The position numbers and the translations under genes are program-made. The notes beneath the pieces were generated by a model. It searched no databases. It worked only from the letters and a program-made list of their open reading frames with translations, and was not told where the DNA came from. Positions 13,791-21,830 of a stretch of 48,422 nt of DNA are shown in pieces; within the stretch, counting starts at the first letter, position 1, and each line of letters starts with the position of its first letter. The stretch comes from a virus, in IMG/VR virus record IMGVR_UViG_3300046171_000349, positions 1 to 48,422 of that record; one strand, written 5' to 3'.

Positions 13791-14809
13791 ACGATTATGT
13801 TCTGGACTAACTCCTGTAGGTGGGGATTATTGTTAAATCGGTTCACAGCGTCCATCGCCTTGTTTCCGTAGTACGCGTTCACATTTCCTCTAAATGTCGG
13901 GTCTTTACGGTAGTGGCCTAAGAACTTGCGCGCTTGATGGTACGGCCCGTCCTTCGAGAAGTTGACCGCGTCTTCGGCGACGTTCCTCGCGCTCCTCGCG
14001 AATCCTGTCGTCGCTCTCTGGACATGGCGCGCTGCTGTCGTTACGCCTTGCGGCACAAACGCGGCGTCCTTCTCGTGCATAGGGAAGAAGACCGCGCCCC
14101 TGTCGAGAGACCGATCTCTGATCTTAGACCCTGTCCTCTTCTGTAAAGTCTTCTTATATTCTTCACGGGAGATCACGTCGCTGACGTGCGCGTGAGGAGG
14201 CGCGTAGTACGCCGAGGGTAATCCGCTCTTGATCGGCGTGTAATACTGGTCAGCTTTGAGGCCGCGTCTCTTCTTCATGCGGTTAATCGCCCGTACATCT
14301 CTTTTAGTCCCGCGTACATCGCTGAGGTCCCTCTTGATGCGCTTGTTGGTGATGTGCGTGTTGGCGAGTGACCCACCGAGTAATCCTGTAGCCGCGCCGA
14401 CGTTACCGGAGCCTATGCTACCCGACACGGCGGCTTTATTAAGCGCGTCGGTGACATACGAGCGGTACGCTGTCTTAAGCGACTTCTTCGCCTCCCTGTA
14501 CTCTGCGTCAGATAACTCACCATCCTCTTTCATCATCCTCAGCGCGTTCTTTGTCGCTTGGTGTTCCTCTACGAGTAATGGGAGAGACGCGAGTCCGCTC
14601 ACGCCTGCGCCGATTAGAGCGCCGCCCGCGATACCGAAGCGCGATCTACCTACGAGTCCTGCCACAGAGCCTATACCCATACTCGACGAAGAAGATACAT
14701 TAGGTCCGATACCTCTGAGCTTTGGATATCTTGAACGTTCTGCGTTCTCAGCGTGGCCGTATTCATGTAAACCTATAGCCACGTATCTTGGATCTCTTCT
14801 CTTACTCAC
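13787..14809 (-). CDS. YugP-like (Zn_peptidase_2) membrane metalloprotease, phage form
   Basis: A 340-residue protein. Residues 8-128 match the bacterial YugP/Zn_peptidase_2 core: YVAIGLHEYGHAENAE with zinc ligands H15 and H19 and catalytic E16, a Gly-rich membrane region (46-78), then LPLLVEEHQATKNALRMM with candidate third ligand E81 or E82, and the family pattern LSDAEYREAKKSLKTAYRSY. The usual N-terminal ~100 residues of YugP are absent; the start GTG 14809 is firm (AAAGGAGG upstream, after GATAAC). A second Gly-rich segment follows (128-150), then about 190 basic, phage-specific residues. Predicted to sit in the membrane and cleave envelope proteins. No experimental precedent for this form is known to me. 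Confidence 0.65.
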   Translation of the reverse strand: MSKRRDPRYVAIGLHEYGHAENAERSRYPKLRGIGPNVSSSSSMGIGSVAGLVGRSRFGIAGGALIGAGVSGLASLPLLVEEHQATKNALRMMKEDGELSDAEYREAKKSLKTAYRSYVTDALNKAAVSGSIGSGNVGAATGLLGGSLANTHITNKRIKRDLSDVRGTKRDVRAINRMKKRRGLKADQYYTPIKSGLPSAYYAPPHAHVSDVISREEYKKTLQKRTGSKIRDRSLDRGAVFFPMHEKDAAFVPQGVTTAARHVQRATTGFARSARNVAEDAVNFSKDGPYHQARKFLGHYRKDPTFRGNVNAYYGNKAMDAVNRFNNNPHLQELVQNIIV

Positions 14810-14820
14810 GGAGCCCTCCT

Positions 14821-15165
14821 TTGTTATCTATTGCGTTAAACATCATAACCGTTATCCTCATACTCGTCACCATCGACGCGCTGTGGATGCTGTTCGTGCT
14901 CTATCGTGCTTTCGTCAAGGCGCTCGAGCTGTTCTTGGACGGGACGGTGCGCTTACCTTGGCAGTCGAAGTGGAGCATCATCATGACAGTCATCGACGTA
15001 TATGAGGAGCTCTTCTTCGAAGATCCTGTCGAGACGCTCGTCTACATGCCGTTCTACTCATTCTCCGAGCCAGACTTCGGTGCTGATCTCTTCTGTTCGC
15101 CTTTCCTTAACATGATGCGCGACGGCGTTATCGACTTCGACATATCAGAGGCGGACAGGGAGTAG
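14821..15165 (+). CDS. Membrane-anchored small protein
   Basis: A 114-residue protein. The likely start is TTG 14821 with GGAG seven bases upstream; an upstream ATG at 14788 lies inside the divergent metalloprotease gene. Residues about 3-40 are strongly hydrophobic (NIITVILILVTIDALWMLFV), one or two membrane helices. The rest is acidic and aromatic (YEELFFEDPVETLVYMPFYS). Function unknown. The head-to-head arrangement means its ribosome binding site overlaps that of the metalloprotease gene. Confidence 0.5.
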   Translation: MLSIALNIITVILILVTIDALWMLFVLYRAFVKALELFLDGTVRLPWQSKWSIIMTVIDVYEELFFEDPVETLVYMPFYSFSEPDFGADLFCSPFLNMMRDGVIDFDISEADRE

Positions 15166-15166
15166 C

Positions 15167-15262
15167 GCAAAAACAGGCGAGTCTGAGGGATAACGTAGTG
15201 TTCCCGAGCGATGCACATCGCTCATCTTTTCATTCACACCCGCCGTACGTCGCGGGAAGGAG
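15167..15262 (+). promoter_or_regulatory. Conserved promoter plus two-hairpin 5' leader (copy A)
   Basis: GCAAAAA (15167-15173), 15 bases, then the 22-base core starting GATAACGTAGTG (15189-15210), hairpin 1 GAGCGATG-CA-CATCGCTC (15206-15223), CATCTTTTCATTCA, hairpin 2 CCCGC...GCGGG (15239-15256) and AAGGAG (15257-15262) for the GTG at 15269. The order, core and spacing match copy B at 2726-2624 on the other strand. The hairpin tips differ but keep pairing, which supports RNA structure. Confidence 0.65.
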
Positions 15263-15268
15263 AACACT

Positions 15269-15778
15269 GTGTCAAACGACATCCCAGCGCAGCTCAGCGC
15301 TCTAAAAAAGCGATTGGCTGAAGACGCTGACGCCAAGGCGTGGTCAGTCTTATGGATCATCTCAGCGATCGAGCTGACCGCTATGATTTCGAAGTCTCAG
15401 GATATCGCGTATCTCGCGCTTGGCGCGATGCGTGATCCGGAGATCCGAAACATCGCGCCGAGTGTCTTTCGTAACCTGCGAGAGCTGGTGGAGGGCGAGG
15501 AGTCAGATATGATCGCGCCTTTGACTCCGTTCATGTCGCCTCAGTCAGACAGCACGAACGCACTGATCTGTGCGATCAGTGTGTATGTCACTCTCCTCGC
15601 GGAGATGGGCGAGGAGTCCGCCTTCCGTGACTGTTATGACGCGTGTATATGCGTCAAGCGCCCCACATCTAAGCGTGTACTAGGGTGGTTGCGAGCGGAG
15701 GGGGAGAGGCGAGGCCACGCGTGGCCCCCCGAGCGAGTGGAGCGTGACTATCCGGCGTTATGCGCTGAGTTAGTCTAA
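15269..15778 (+). CDS. Hypothetical helical protein
   Basis: A 169-residue, mostly helical soluble protein from GTG 15269. Sequence includes KKRLAEDADAKAWSVLWIIS, ELTAMISKSQDIAYLALGAM and a Cys-containing stretch FRDCYDACICVKRP. It is the only gene expressed from leader copy A before the convergent endolysin (9-base overlap). An immunity, anti-defence or regulatory role is possible only by position; no family recognised. Confidence 0.6.
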   Translation: MSNDIPAQLSALKKRLAEDADAKAWSVLWIISAIELTAMISKSQDIAYLALGAMRDPEIRNIAPSVFRNLRELVEGEESDMIAPLTPFMSPQSDSTNALICAISVYVTLLAEMGEESAFRDCYDACICVKRPTSKRVLGWLRAEGERRGHAWPPERVERDYPALCAELV

Positions 15779-16681
15779 AAAGACATCGTCCCACCAGCAC
15801 GCGATGTCCCACTTGCGGCTCGTGAGGTGGTGGTGGCCTAAGAGCGTGTACTGATCAGGGTCGGAGACGACCCCGTGGTGATCAGGCGCGCTCTCATTTA
15901 GCCCTAAGACGTCCATGAGGTCTCTCACGAACGCACGAGTCGCAGACGCGATGCGCGGCTCAAGTGAGAGGATGTTGCGGTTACCTCGATCTGTCGGGTT
16001 CTTGATCTTCTTGATGTTATAGCCTTGATCGATATAACGAGAGCTCCACTTGTATACGGGCTGTTGGCAGATGTCTACGCCCACAGAGTTCGTGTTGTGC
16101 TTACCTGCGTGCCACGACTTGTGCGCGAGGTCGATATACTGACACACGGTAGGTACACCTTCGATCAAACCGATACCGAAGTGCGTACTCACCTTGCGGT
16201 CAGGTACGTTCATCACCGCGTGGAGATGCTTCGGGTCTAGTCCGCCCCAGTGCATGATGACGCGGTCGATCCCTTGATTGCCCCACGGCGTGAAGTGCCC
16301 AGCTTCGTGCAGTGAGTATCCTTCGCTTTGATCAAAGTTGAGTACACGGTAGGGCGATCCGCTGCCTCCGATAGAGACTCTGCGTCCTCGCTCTACTACG
16401 TAGTTATCATGCGCCATGACTGGTTGAAAGCGAGAGAGGAGTCTGTGCCACGTCATTGGCCCGAGCTTACCGTCAGCGTTACGAGCAGCCTCGCCCATAC
16501 AGTCTACCTGAAAGGCCTTAACCGCTTGGTAGAACTTGATCGATGATAGCTCTTCTGCGAGGTCAGGGTACGCCTCTAACGCGCGGGATGGTATACCGCG
16601 AGGTCCGACAAGCTTCTCGGCTGTCGTGCTGTTGTACTTACACGCGCTTCTCGCGCTAGGAGATGAGTGCTGAGTTGACAT
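15770..16681 (-). CDS. N-acetylmuramoyl-L-alanine amidase endolysin with peptidoglycan-binding domain
   Basis: Endolysin that cleaves the MurNAc-L-Ala bond. Of 303 residues, about 45-85 fit a PG_binding_1-type domain (FYQAVKAFQVDCM; DGKLGPMTWHRL). About 135-297 are an Amidase_2/PGRP domain: VIMHWGG with H144, STHFGIG with H167, AHKSWHAGKHNTNSVGVDIC (186-205) and LGHHHLTSRKWDIACWW (281-297) with His, Lys and Cys in zinc/catalytic positions. There is no signal peptide, so release needs a holin (candidate at 12754). The start ATG 16681 is 10 bases past the end of the 955-residue gene upstream, likely one transcript. Confidence 0.9.
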   Translation of the reverse strand: MSTQHSSPSARSACKYNSTTAEKLVGPRGIPSRALEAYPDLAEELSSIKFYQAVKAFQVDCMGEAARNADGKLGPMTWHRLLSRFQPVMAHDNYVVERGRRVSIGGSGSPYRVLNFDQSEGYSLHEAGHFTPWGNQGIDRVIMHWGGLDPKHLHAVMNVPDRKVSTHFGIGLIEGVPTVCQYIDLAHKSWHAGKHNTNSVGVDICQQPVYKWSSRYIDQGYNIKKIKNPTDRGNRNILSLEPRIASATRAFVRDLMDVLGLNESAPDHHGVVSDPDQYTLLGHHHLTSRKWDIACWWDDVFLD

Positions 16682-16691
16682 AAGTGACTAC

Positions 16692-19559
16692 CTAGCTGAT
16701 GGGGTAATTGTAAGGAGCAAAATTAGGAGTCTTAGCCCCCGCTTGCGATAAAGTCATAGGGACGCGCATATCACCTACAGCAGGAAGTTTAGGTCCTTGA
16801 GTGGAGAGTTGAGCGCCGGAGATACTTATCGGGTACATATCTTCCAGTTTATGGACTTGAGTGTTCGGGTTACTTAGGTTCGAAGGAGGGGTTTGATATC
16901 TTTGTTGAGTTGCTCTACGCGAAGCCGTGGGGGGAGACGTGGGGGGAGGCGTGGGGGGAGGCATGGGGGGAGGCGTGGTGGGAGGCGTGGGCGCAGAGCC
17001 TTGTCTCGGTGTGGGCGTTGTTTGCACAGGAGGTGTTGGAGACGCGGCATTTGCCGCGCGCTGCGCGTTAGCTTGAGTCTCCTTAAAACGGGTATAGCCT
17101 TCAGGATTTGTATACCTCATCTGCTGTGCGGCAGCGGCTTCGTCCATCACACCTGATTTAACCGCGCTGTCATACGCCTTTTGGATCTTTGCAGGGTCAT
17201 TAGTCGCGATTGCCTTCTCGAGATCTCCCATGAACTTGAGCTGCGCACCTGCGGTATTCACTTTACCTTCGAGGAGGCCTGCTCTTCTTAACCTTTCGGC
17301 TAATTGAGGTTGACTAGCTGCGTCTAGTCTAAGCTGAGTGAGCTGGTTCATGGTTAAGGGTTTACCGGTGACGGGATTGAGGGCCGCCCCTCCGCGACTC
17401 GATAAGACGAGATCGTCCGATAACTCCTTCACGCCCACGCCCATACGCTTAGCTAGCGTCTCGCGCGCCACTCTAGTGCCTCCCGCCGCACCTCCCGGCA
17501 ATAATTTACCCAAACCGCCTGTGAGCTTCGCGGCGCCGAGCCCCGCGCCCGCGCCAAGCATCGCCCCTGTCATGAACCCAGCGCCTCGGTTACCCTCCCC
17601 GCCCGCTAACGCGCCGATCGCGCCACCGCCGACCGCGCCGACAGCAGCGGCGGTCGCTGCCCCCGCGAACGCTCTCTTCTGCATCTCTAGGTTATCGATT
17701 TGAGCCATGACCGCGTCGATACGACCTCTCGCGCTTGACTCCTTAGACATGTAACCGCCCGCCGCACCGCCTGTGACTGCGAGGCCTCCGGCGACAGATA
17801 GGTCTTGCCTTAACGCTCCGCTCGAGATGTGACTTCTGAAGCTCTGTCCGGTCCTGTTCGCTCTATTAGCGAGCGATTGTATCTGGTCGCGTCTGCTCAT
17901 ACGACTAAACTCCTCTACGTTGAGCCCGAGCTCGCGGGCGCGTTCTAATCTTAAGGTCTCAGCGGTCTTACCGCCACGCGGCTTAACGATCATCTCGACG
18001 CCTTGGCCGAGACGCCTCCGCTTGCCGCCGATCGTGTTGAAGGCTTCGTTGACTGTAGTCTGCGCCTTACTGATATTAACATAGTCCGCGGTCACCGCAG
18101 CGTGACCCCGCTCGATGAGACCGCGCTTGATGTCCTCTGCGGGCCTCTCGATCTTCATGATCACGTCAAAGTGCGAAGGATCACCTGTGTGGAGAAGCTG
18201 AGACTGTTCTACGACAGTTCCGGGTTTAACTCCGCCCTTTGCCTTGATCGCGGCGTCGATGTTGACGTTGCCCGCCTTTAACGGGTTATACGAGATAAAC
18301 TCATCGAGCGACATACGCGCCGCGCCGAGTTCCTGCTCAATCGCACGAGCGAGAGATGACTTCCCGGAGCCTGTCGAGCCGACGACACCGATACGCATCT
18401 TCTTAATCTGCGCGGTCGTGTACCCTTGCCTCTTCAAGTCACGGATCATGCGACGCGCGTTCTGAACCGACGCTTCAGGTATCTTGCCGGAGATGTTCAG
18501 CTTAGCGAGCGCCTTCTCTTCACCGCTCGAGAACATCGTGTTGTACTTAGCCTTGAGGTGCGCTCTGAGTCCTGGGCGTCTCGCGAGGGTGATCGCCGCC
18601 GCCGCGCCTATCCCAAGCCCCGCGCCGATGAGCGCTTTCTTCTTCTGATCTCTGCTCAGCGCAGATGTCTTCTCTCTATATCCATACATAGCGCCTCCCG
18701 CCGTGCCCCCTGTGACCAACGCGGTGTCTGTTAATACTTTTCTGAGATTGAAAGAGTTCGTGATCCCGTAGGGCTTTATGATCTTACCTCTGTCAAGAGA
18801 CGCGAGCTGTTGAGCTTGGGTGAGCTTCTTAAACCGCTCAACGTCAAGCCCGAGCTCACGTGCTCTATTGAGCCTGCCTCTCTCGGATTGAAACCCGCCC
18901 TTGCCTCGTATCTTGATGTCTACGCCTCCGCGCGTTCTCACATGACGCCCGTTGAGCGAGTTAAAGCTCTCGTTAATCTCACCTTGAAGCGTCTTGTAGT
19001 CTATATAGTCCGTCTGGTGCGCGCCTTTACCGCGCTTGAGGATAGATCTTCGGACCTCATCAGCGTCTCTTTCGAGCTTAATCACTACGTCAAACTGATC
19101 CATATTAGACCCGTGAGGCATATGTGTCTGCTCGAGGACAGACCCTTGGGGGATATTTCCACCAAAGTTACTGTCGATGAAGTTTTGAGCGCGACGCCCC
19201 TTGAGGGAACTCTTCGCTTTATCTAAATTGATACTCTTGACGCCTAACTCTTTCTCAAGAGCTCGCGCCATTGTGCTCTTCCCTGTGCCCGGGGTCGCGA
19301 TGATGCCGACTTTAGCTTTTCGCGGATCAATGCCTGCTCTCCTCAGTGCGGAGCGTATGGCCTTAGCGTCTTGAAGAGCGGTTCTAGGTAACTCCGCGCT
19401 TGACGCGACAGCTCGCGATCCTCCCTTACCGATGCTCTTTACCTGGTGCGTCAACATCTTACGCAAGCCGGGACGTAGCGCGAGCACAGCGCCGGCGCCT
19501 ACCGCGAGTCCCGCTCCCGCTCCGATAACAGATCTCTTTAAGCGATCATCATTTGACAT
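16692..19559 (-). CDS. Membrane protein with two tandem P-loop kinase-like domains
   Basis: A 955-residue protein built from an internal duplication. Each unit has a Gly/Ala membrane helix ending ALRPGLRK or LARRPGLRA (about 9-32; 308-333), a P-loop NTPase domain (Walker A ATPGTGKST 88-96; GSTGSGKSS 394-402), an Asp ~17 residues later (D113; D419), EQ-H-(DPS)xxFDVxxKLER (143-164; 451-472), a basic R-rich helix, RARELGLxVExF (232-243; 540-551), and a second Gly-rich helix (280-292; 588-602). Offset is 306 residues. The fold resembles small-molecule kinases or zeta-toxin-like kinases. Then come Gly-zipper helices (629-680), a helical part, a Pro/Thr-rich linker (841-878) and a 75-residue tail. 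No known homologue recalled; substrate unknown. Confidence 0.7.
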   Translation of the reverse strand: MSNDDRLKRSVIGAGAGLAVGAGAVLALRPGLRKMLTHQVKSIGKGGSRAVASSAELPRTALQDAKAIRSALRRAGIDPRKAKVGIIATPGTGKSTMARALEKELGVKSINLDKAKSSLKGRRAQNFIDSNFGGNIPQGSVLEQTHMPHGSNMDQFDVVIKLERDADEVRRSILKRGKGAHQTDYIDYKTLQGEINESFNSLNGRHVRTRGGVDIKIRGKGGFQSERGRLNRARELGLDVERFKKLTQAQQLASLDRGKIIKPYGITNSFNLRKVLTDTALVTGGTAGGAMYGYREKTSALSRDQKKKALIGAGLGIGAAAAITLARRPGLRAHLKAKYNTMFSSGEEKALAKLNISGKIPEASVQNARRMIRDLKRQGYTTAQIKKMRIGVVGSTGSGKSSLARAIEQELGAARMSLDEFISYNPLKAGNVNIDAAIKAKGGVKPGTVVEQSQLLHTGDPSHFDVIMKIERPAEDIKRGLIERGHAAVTADYVNISKAQTTVNEAFNTIGGKRRRLGQGVEMIVKPRGGKTAETLRLERARELGLNVEEFSRMSRRDQIQSLANRANRTGQSFRSHISSGALRQDLSVAGGLAVTGGAAGGYMSKESSARGRIDAVMAQIDNLEMQKRAFAGAATAAAVGAVGGGAIGALAGGEGNRGAGFMTGAMLGAGAGLGAAKLTGGLGKLLPGGAAGGTRVARETLAKRMGVGVKELSDDLVLSSRGGAALNPVTGKPLTMNQLTQLRLDAASQPQLAERLRRAGLLEGKVNTAGAQLKFMGDLEKAIATNDPAKIQKAYDSAVKSGVMDEAAAAQQMRYTNPEGYTRFKETQANAQRAANAASPTPPVQTTPTPRQGSAPTPPTTPPPMPPPTPPPTSPPTASRRATQQRYQTPPSNLSNPNTQVHKLEDMYPISISGAQLSTQGPKLPAVGDMRVPMTLSQAGAKTPNFAPYNYPIS

Positions 19560-20043
19560 GGTGACTAGCCGTGTTCTGGCGTCTATTGTTTTGACTTCTC
19601 CTATAAGCGTTCCACTTGTCTGGGGTGTCTAGTTTACGTAAGTCGCCGAGGACTTGGTGGAGAGTCTTCACAGGAGTCGGCGACGGGATACGATCTATAG
19701 GCTGCGCAGACCCGACCTTCTCGTGGTCGTACTTACCACGAACGTCTCGGTTAAAGCTCTGGCCTACGCTGTCTGATGAAGACAATCGCCTATAAACAGC
19801 GGGAGGCACTCTCTTAAACTCGTAGATCCTCCCGTCATTGAACCTGACGAGGAGGTCGCCACCCGTGTACCCGATCTCTTTGATCATGGAGGACTTCACC
19901 TTCTTCATAGAAGGTTGAGTAGACTTGGCCTCGGGCTTGAGAAGCTTAGGCCCGGCTACCTGCTTAGCGAGGCCTTTACGCATCCTATACGTGAGATATC
20001 CGAGCGCTGCCCCTGCTCCTATACCTAGTCCAAGTTTACTCAT
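19549..20043 (-). CDS. KTSC-domain protein with N-terminal membrane segment
   Basis: A 164-residue protein. Residues 3-20 are a Gly-rich hydrophobic helix (LGLGIGAGAALGYLTYRM). Residues about 51-108 are a KTSC domain: SSMIKEIGYTGGDLLVRFND, GRIYEFKRVPPAVYRRL and SVGQSFNRDVRGKY. KTSC domains are small beta-rich modules common in phages and in lysyl-tRNA-synthetase-linked proteins; their role is unknown. The C-terminus is basic and polar. It overlaps the tandem-kinase gene by 11 bases and follows the PAP2 gene by 3 bases, so the three are co-translated. Confidence 0.75.
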   Translation of the reverse strand: MSKLGLGIGAGAALGYLTYRMRKGLAKQVAGPKLLKPEAKSTQPSMKKVKSSMIKEIGYTGGDLLVRFNDGRIYEFKRVPPAVYRRLSSSDSVGQSFNRDVRGKYDHEKVGSAQPIDRIPSPTPVKTLHQVLGDLRKLDTPDKWNAYRRSQNNRRQNTASHHVK

Positions 20044-20046
20044 AAT

Positions 20047-21531
20047 CTAGCTCCTAGCGAGTCGGTCAAGGTTGGGTGTTTTGATGAGAGACGCTCTCTT
20101 CTCCCTACCCTCTTTGCGCTTCTTGTACGCATCTCCCGCCATTTTACCACCAATCGCGCCTCCCGCAACAGCGCCTACCGTGCTGAGCCCCATCGAGAGC
20201 GCGAAACCCTTACCTCCTAGTCCCTTTACTGACTGGATAGGTGTTTTAACGATCTCTTTTAAAGATTTACCTTCTAGGCTAGGGGCGTAGCCTAGCGGGA
20301 CAGCGAGTGCTGCTCCGCCCGCCATACCAGCAAGGTTACCTACCATTCCTCCAGTCGCTCCTCCGACACCACCGGCGGCTCTCTGCTTCGCATCCCCGCC
20401 CGCGACGTAAGCGCCTGTAGCCGCGCCGATGAGGCTCGCGCTCTTCTCTTGCGGCAGAGGACCCATGAGGTGCTCAATCAACGCCTTCGCGTATTGAACA
20501 TCGGATGGATAATGCACACCGGCCTGTATGCGCGAGAGGCCTACGCGTCTGCCGAGCTCTGTAAAAGCGGAAGCGTGTTCCGGGTATTGATCTGCGTAGA
20601 GCTTGCTCAACGCGAAACCCATCATGCTGTGACCGGAAGGGTAAGCTGGACTCTCCTCCGCGCTCTCGTCCATTGACTGTATATCCCCATCATAGTAAGG
20701 CGCGAGCTGGTACGGTCTAGGTCTTAAGAATTTGTACTTAAGGTACATCGCGATCTTGAGGACGTCCTGCGCAATGTCTTCTGCGATCTCGTCGATGGGA
20801 TCTAGCCCTAAATGCTCACACATACCGTAGAACACGTTATTTACGCTCTCGCTCGCGCTGTCTACAAACCTAGGGTCAAGCGGCTCCTTCTCCATCGTAG
20901 AGAGGATCATCTCTACCTCGCGCTTAGTCTCCTCGCCGTCGTTGGAGGGTGGTGGTACAAGCGGTAAGTCGTTAGGTCCAGCCTTGATGTACTTGTTCTC
21001 CCTGCGGATCTGATTGACGTAGTTAGACAGCGTGTCCGGATCGTGCTGAAGAGCGCGTACGCGGATCCTGACGTCTTCGAGATCGACGCTCGCGACCTTA
21101 ACAGAAGAGAGCGTCTTCGTCTCCGAGAAGCTGTGGCTGTTCGGGCCTCTCTTCTGGGATGCGCTGTAAGTCTCTCTGCGCCCACGATCTTTACCGCTCA
21201 ACACTTTAACGACTCTTACGTCATCGGGCTCCGCGTCCATCACGTCATACGTCACGTCATAACCAGGAGGTGACATGTCTTCACTGAGGACTGTGGCCAC
21301 GACGTGACGCGGGTTACCTCGACGACCTACGTCCTTCACGACGACGTAACCCCCACCATCAAGTCTAACATGGTGAGACCCGCGAGGGAGATGCTTGCCT
21401 CGTAGACCTTGGCGTACCGGCACTAGAGCTTCAGGAGGGAGAGACGTACGCTCTGCGAGTCGATCTTCGGGGTGGCCCGCGAGCTTTAAGAGCATATCAG
21501 CCAGTAACAGTGTTTCAGGTACGTAATGCAC
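20047..21531 (-). CDS. PAP2-superfamily phosphatase fused to Gly-rich membrane region
   Basis: A 494-residue protein. The start at GTG 21531 has AAGGAG seven bases upstream. Residues about 200-355 carry all three PAP2 signatures: K-x6-RP (K265, R272-P273), PSGH (298-301) and SR-x5-H-x3-D (S333-R334, H340, D344). PAP2 enzymes remove phosphate from lipid phosphates (for example undecaprenyl pyrophosphate) or related substrates. The N-terminal ~150 residues are a separate charged beta-rich part. After the catalytic domain come Gly-rich hydrophobic helices (about 366-465), and the end repeats KRASLIK. The catalytic domain itself lacks the six-helix hydrophobic plan of membrane PAP2 proteins and looks like the soluble, acid-phosphatase/haloperoxidase type. 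Confidence 0.8.
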   Translation of the reverse strand: MHYVPETLLLADMLLKLAGHPEDRLAERTSLPPEALVPVRQGLRGKHLPRGSHHVRLDGGGYVVVKDVGRRGNPRHVVATVLSEDMSPPGYDVTYDVMDAEPDDVRVVKVLSGKDRGRRETYSASQKRGPNSHSFSETKTLSSVKVASVDLEDVRIRVRALQHDPDTLSNYVNQIRRENKYIKAGPNDLPLVPPPSNDGEETKREVEMILSTMEKEPLDPRFVDSASESVNNVFYGMCEHLGLDPIDEIAEDIAQDVLKIAMYLKYKFLRPRPYQLAPYYDGDIQSMDESAEESPAYPSGHSMMGFALSKLYADQYPEHASAFTELGRRVGLSRIQAGVHYPSDVQYAKALIEHLMGPLPQEKSASLIGAATGAYVAGGDAKQRAAGGVGGATGGMVGNLAGMAGGAALAVPLGYAPSLEGKSLKEIVKTPIQSVKGLGGKGFALSMGLSTVGAVAGGAIGGKMAGDAYKKRKEGREKRASLIKTPNLDRLARS

Positions 21532-21754
21532 GCTTCTTCTCCTTGTGTTGTCTGTAGACAAGTGTTCCTGTGACGCCTACACCTACGCCCATAGCGATCA
21601 ACATCGCGGCTTGCGACTTAGAGATCTTATTCCCGCTCTTCTCCGCAGCGCGTTGAACCTTAGCGACCTGATTTCCCGATTTCGCGGAACTCGTGAGGTG
21701 ATCAACGTTTAAGCCGGATGATGTCTTTATCAAATAGTAATCAAAGCCGTTCAT
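21515..21754 (-). CDS. Single-TM small protein
   Basis: A 79-residue protein. The ATG at 21754 has AGGAAGGA five bases upstream. Residues 1-45 are polar with many Ser/Lys; 48-66 form a membrane helix (AAMLIAMGVGVGVTGTLVY); the tail is basic (RQHKEKKRA), suggesting N-out or an anchor. It is the first gene of the PAP2-KTSC-kinase-amidase operon and overlaps PAP2 by 17 bases. Confidence 0.6.
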   Translation of the reverse strand: MNGFDYYLIKTSSGLNVDHLTSSAKSGNQVAKVQRAAEKSGNKISKSQAAMLIAMGVGVGVTGTLVYRQHKEKKRALRT

Positions 21755-21830
21755 AGACGTCCTTCCTGTGGGGTCTATCAGTTATACACTTGTCAGTGAT
21801 AAAAGTTTAGTGCAAACCAAAGGAGGTGAC

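Noticed and set aside
14788-14820. Upstream ATG for the small membrane protein at 14821
   Set aside because: It would start inside the divergent metalloprotease gene and lacks a ribosome site; TTG 14821 has GGAG at the right distance.
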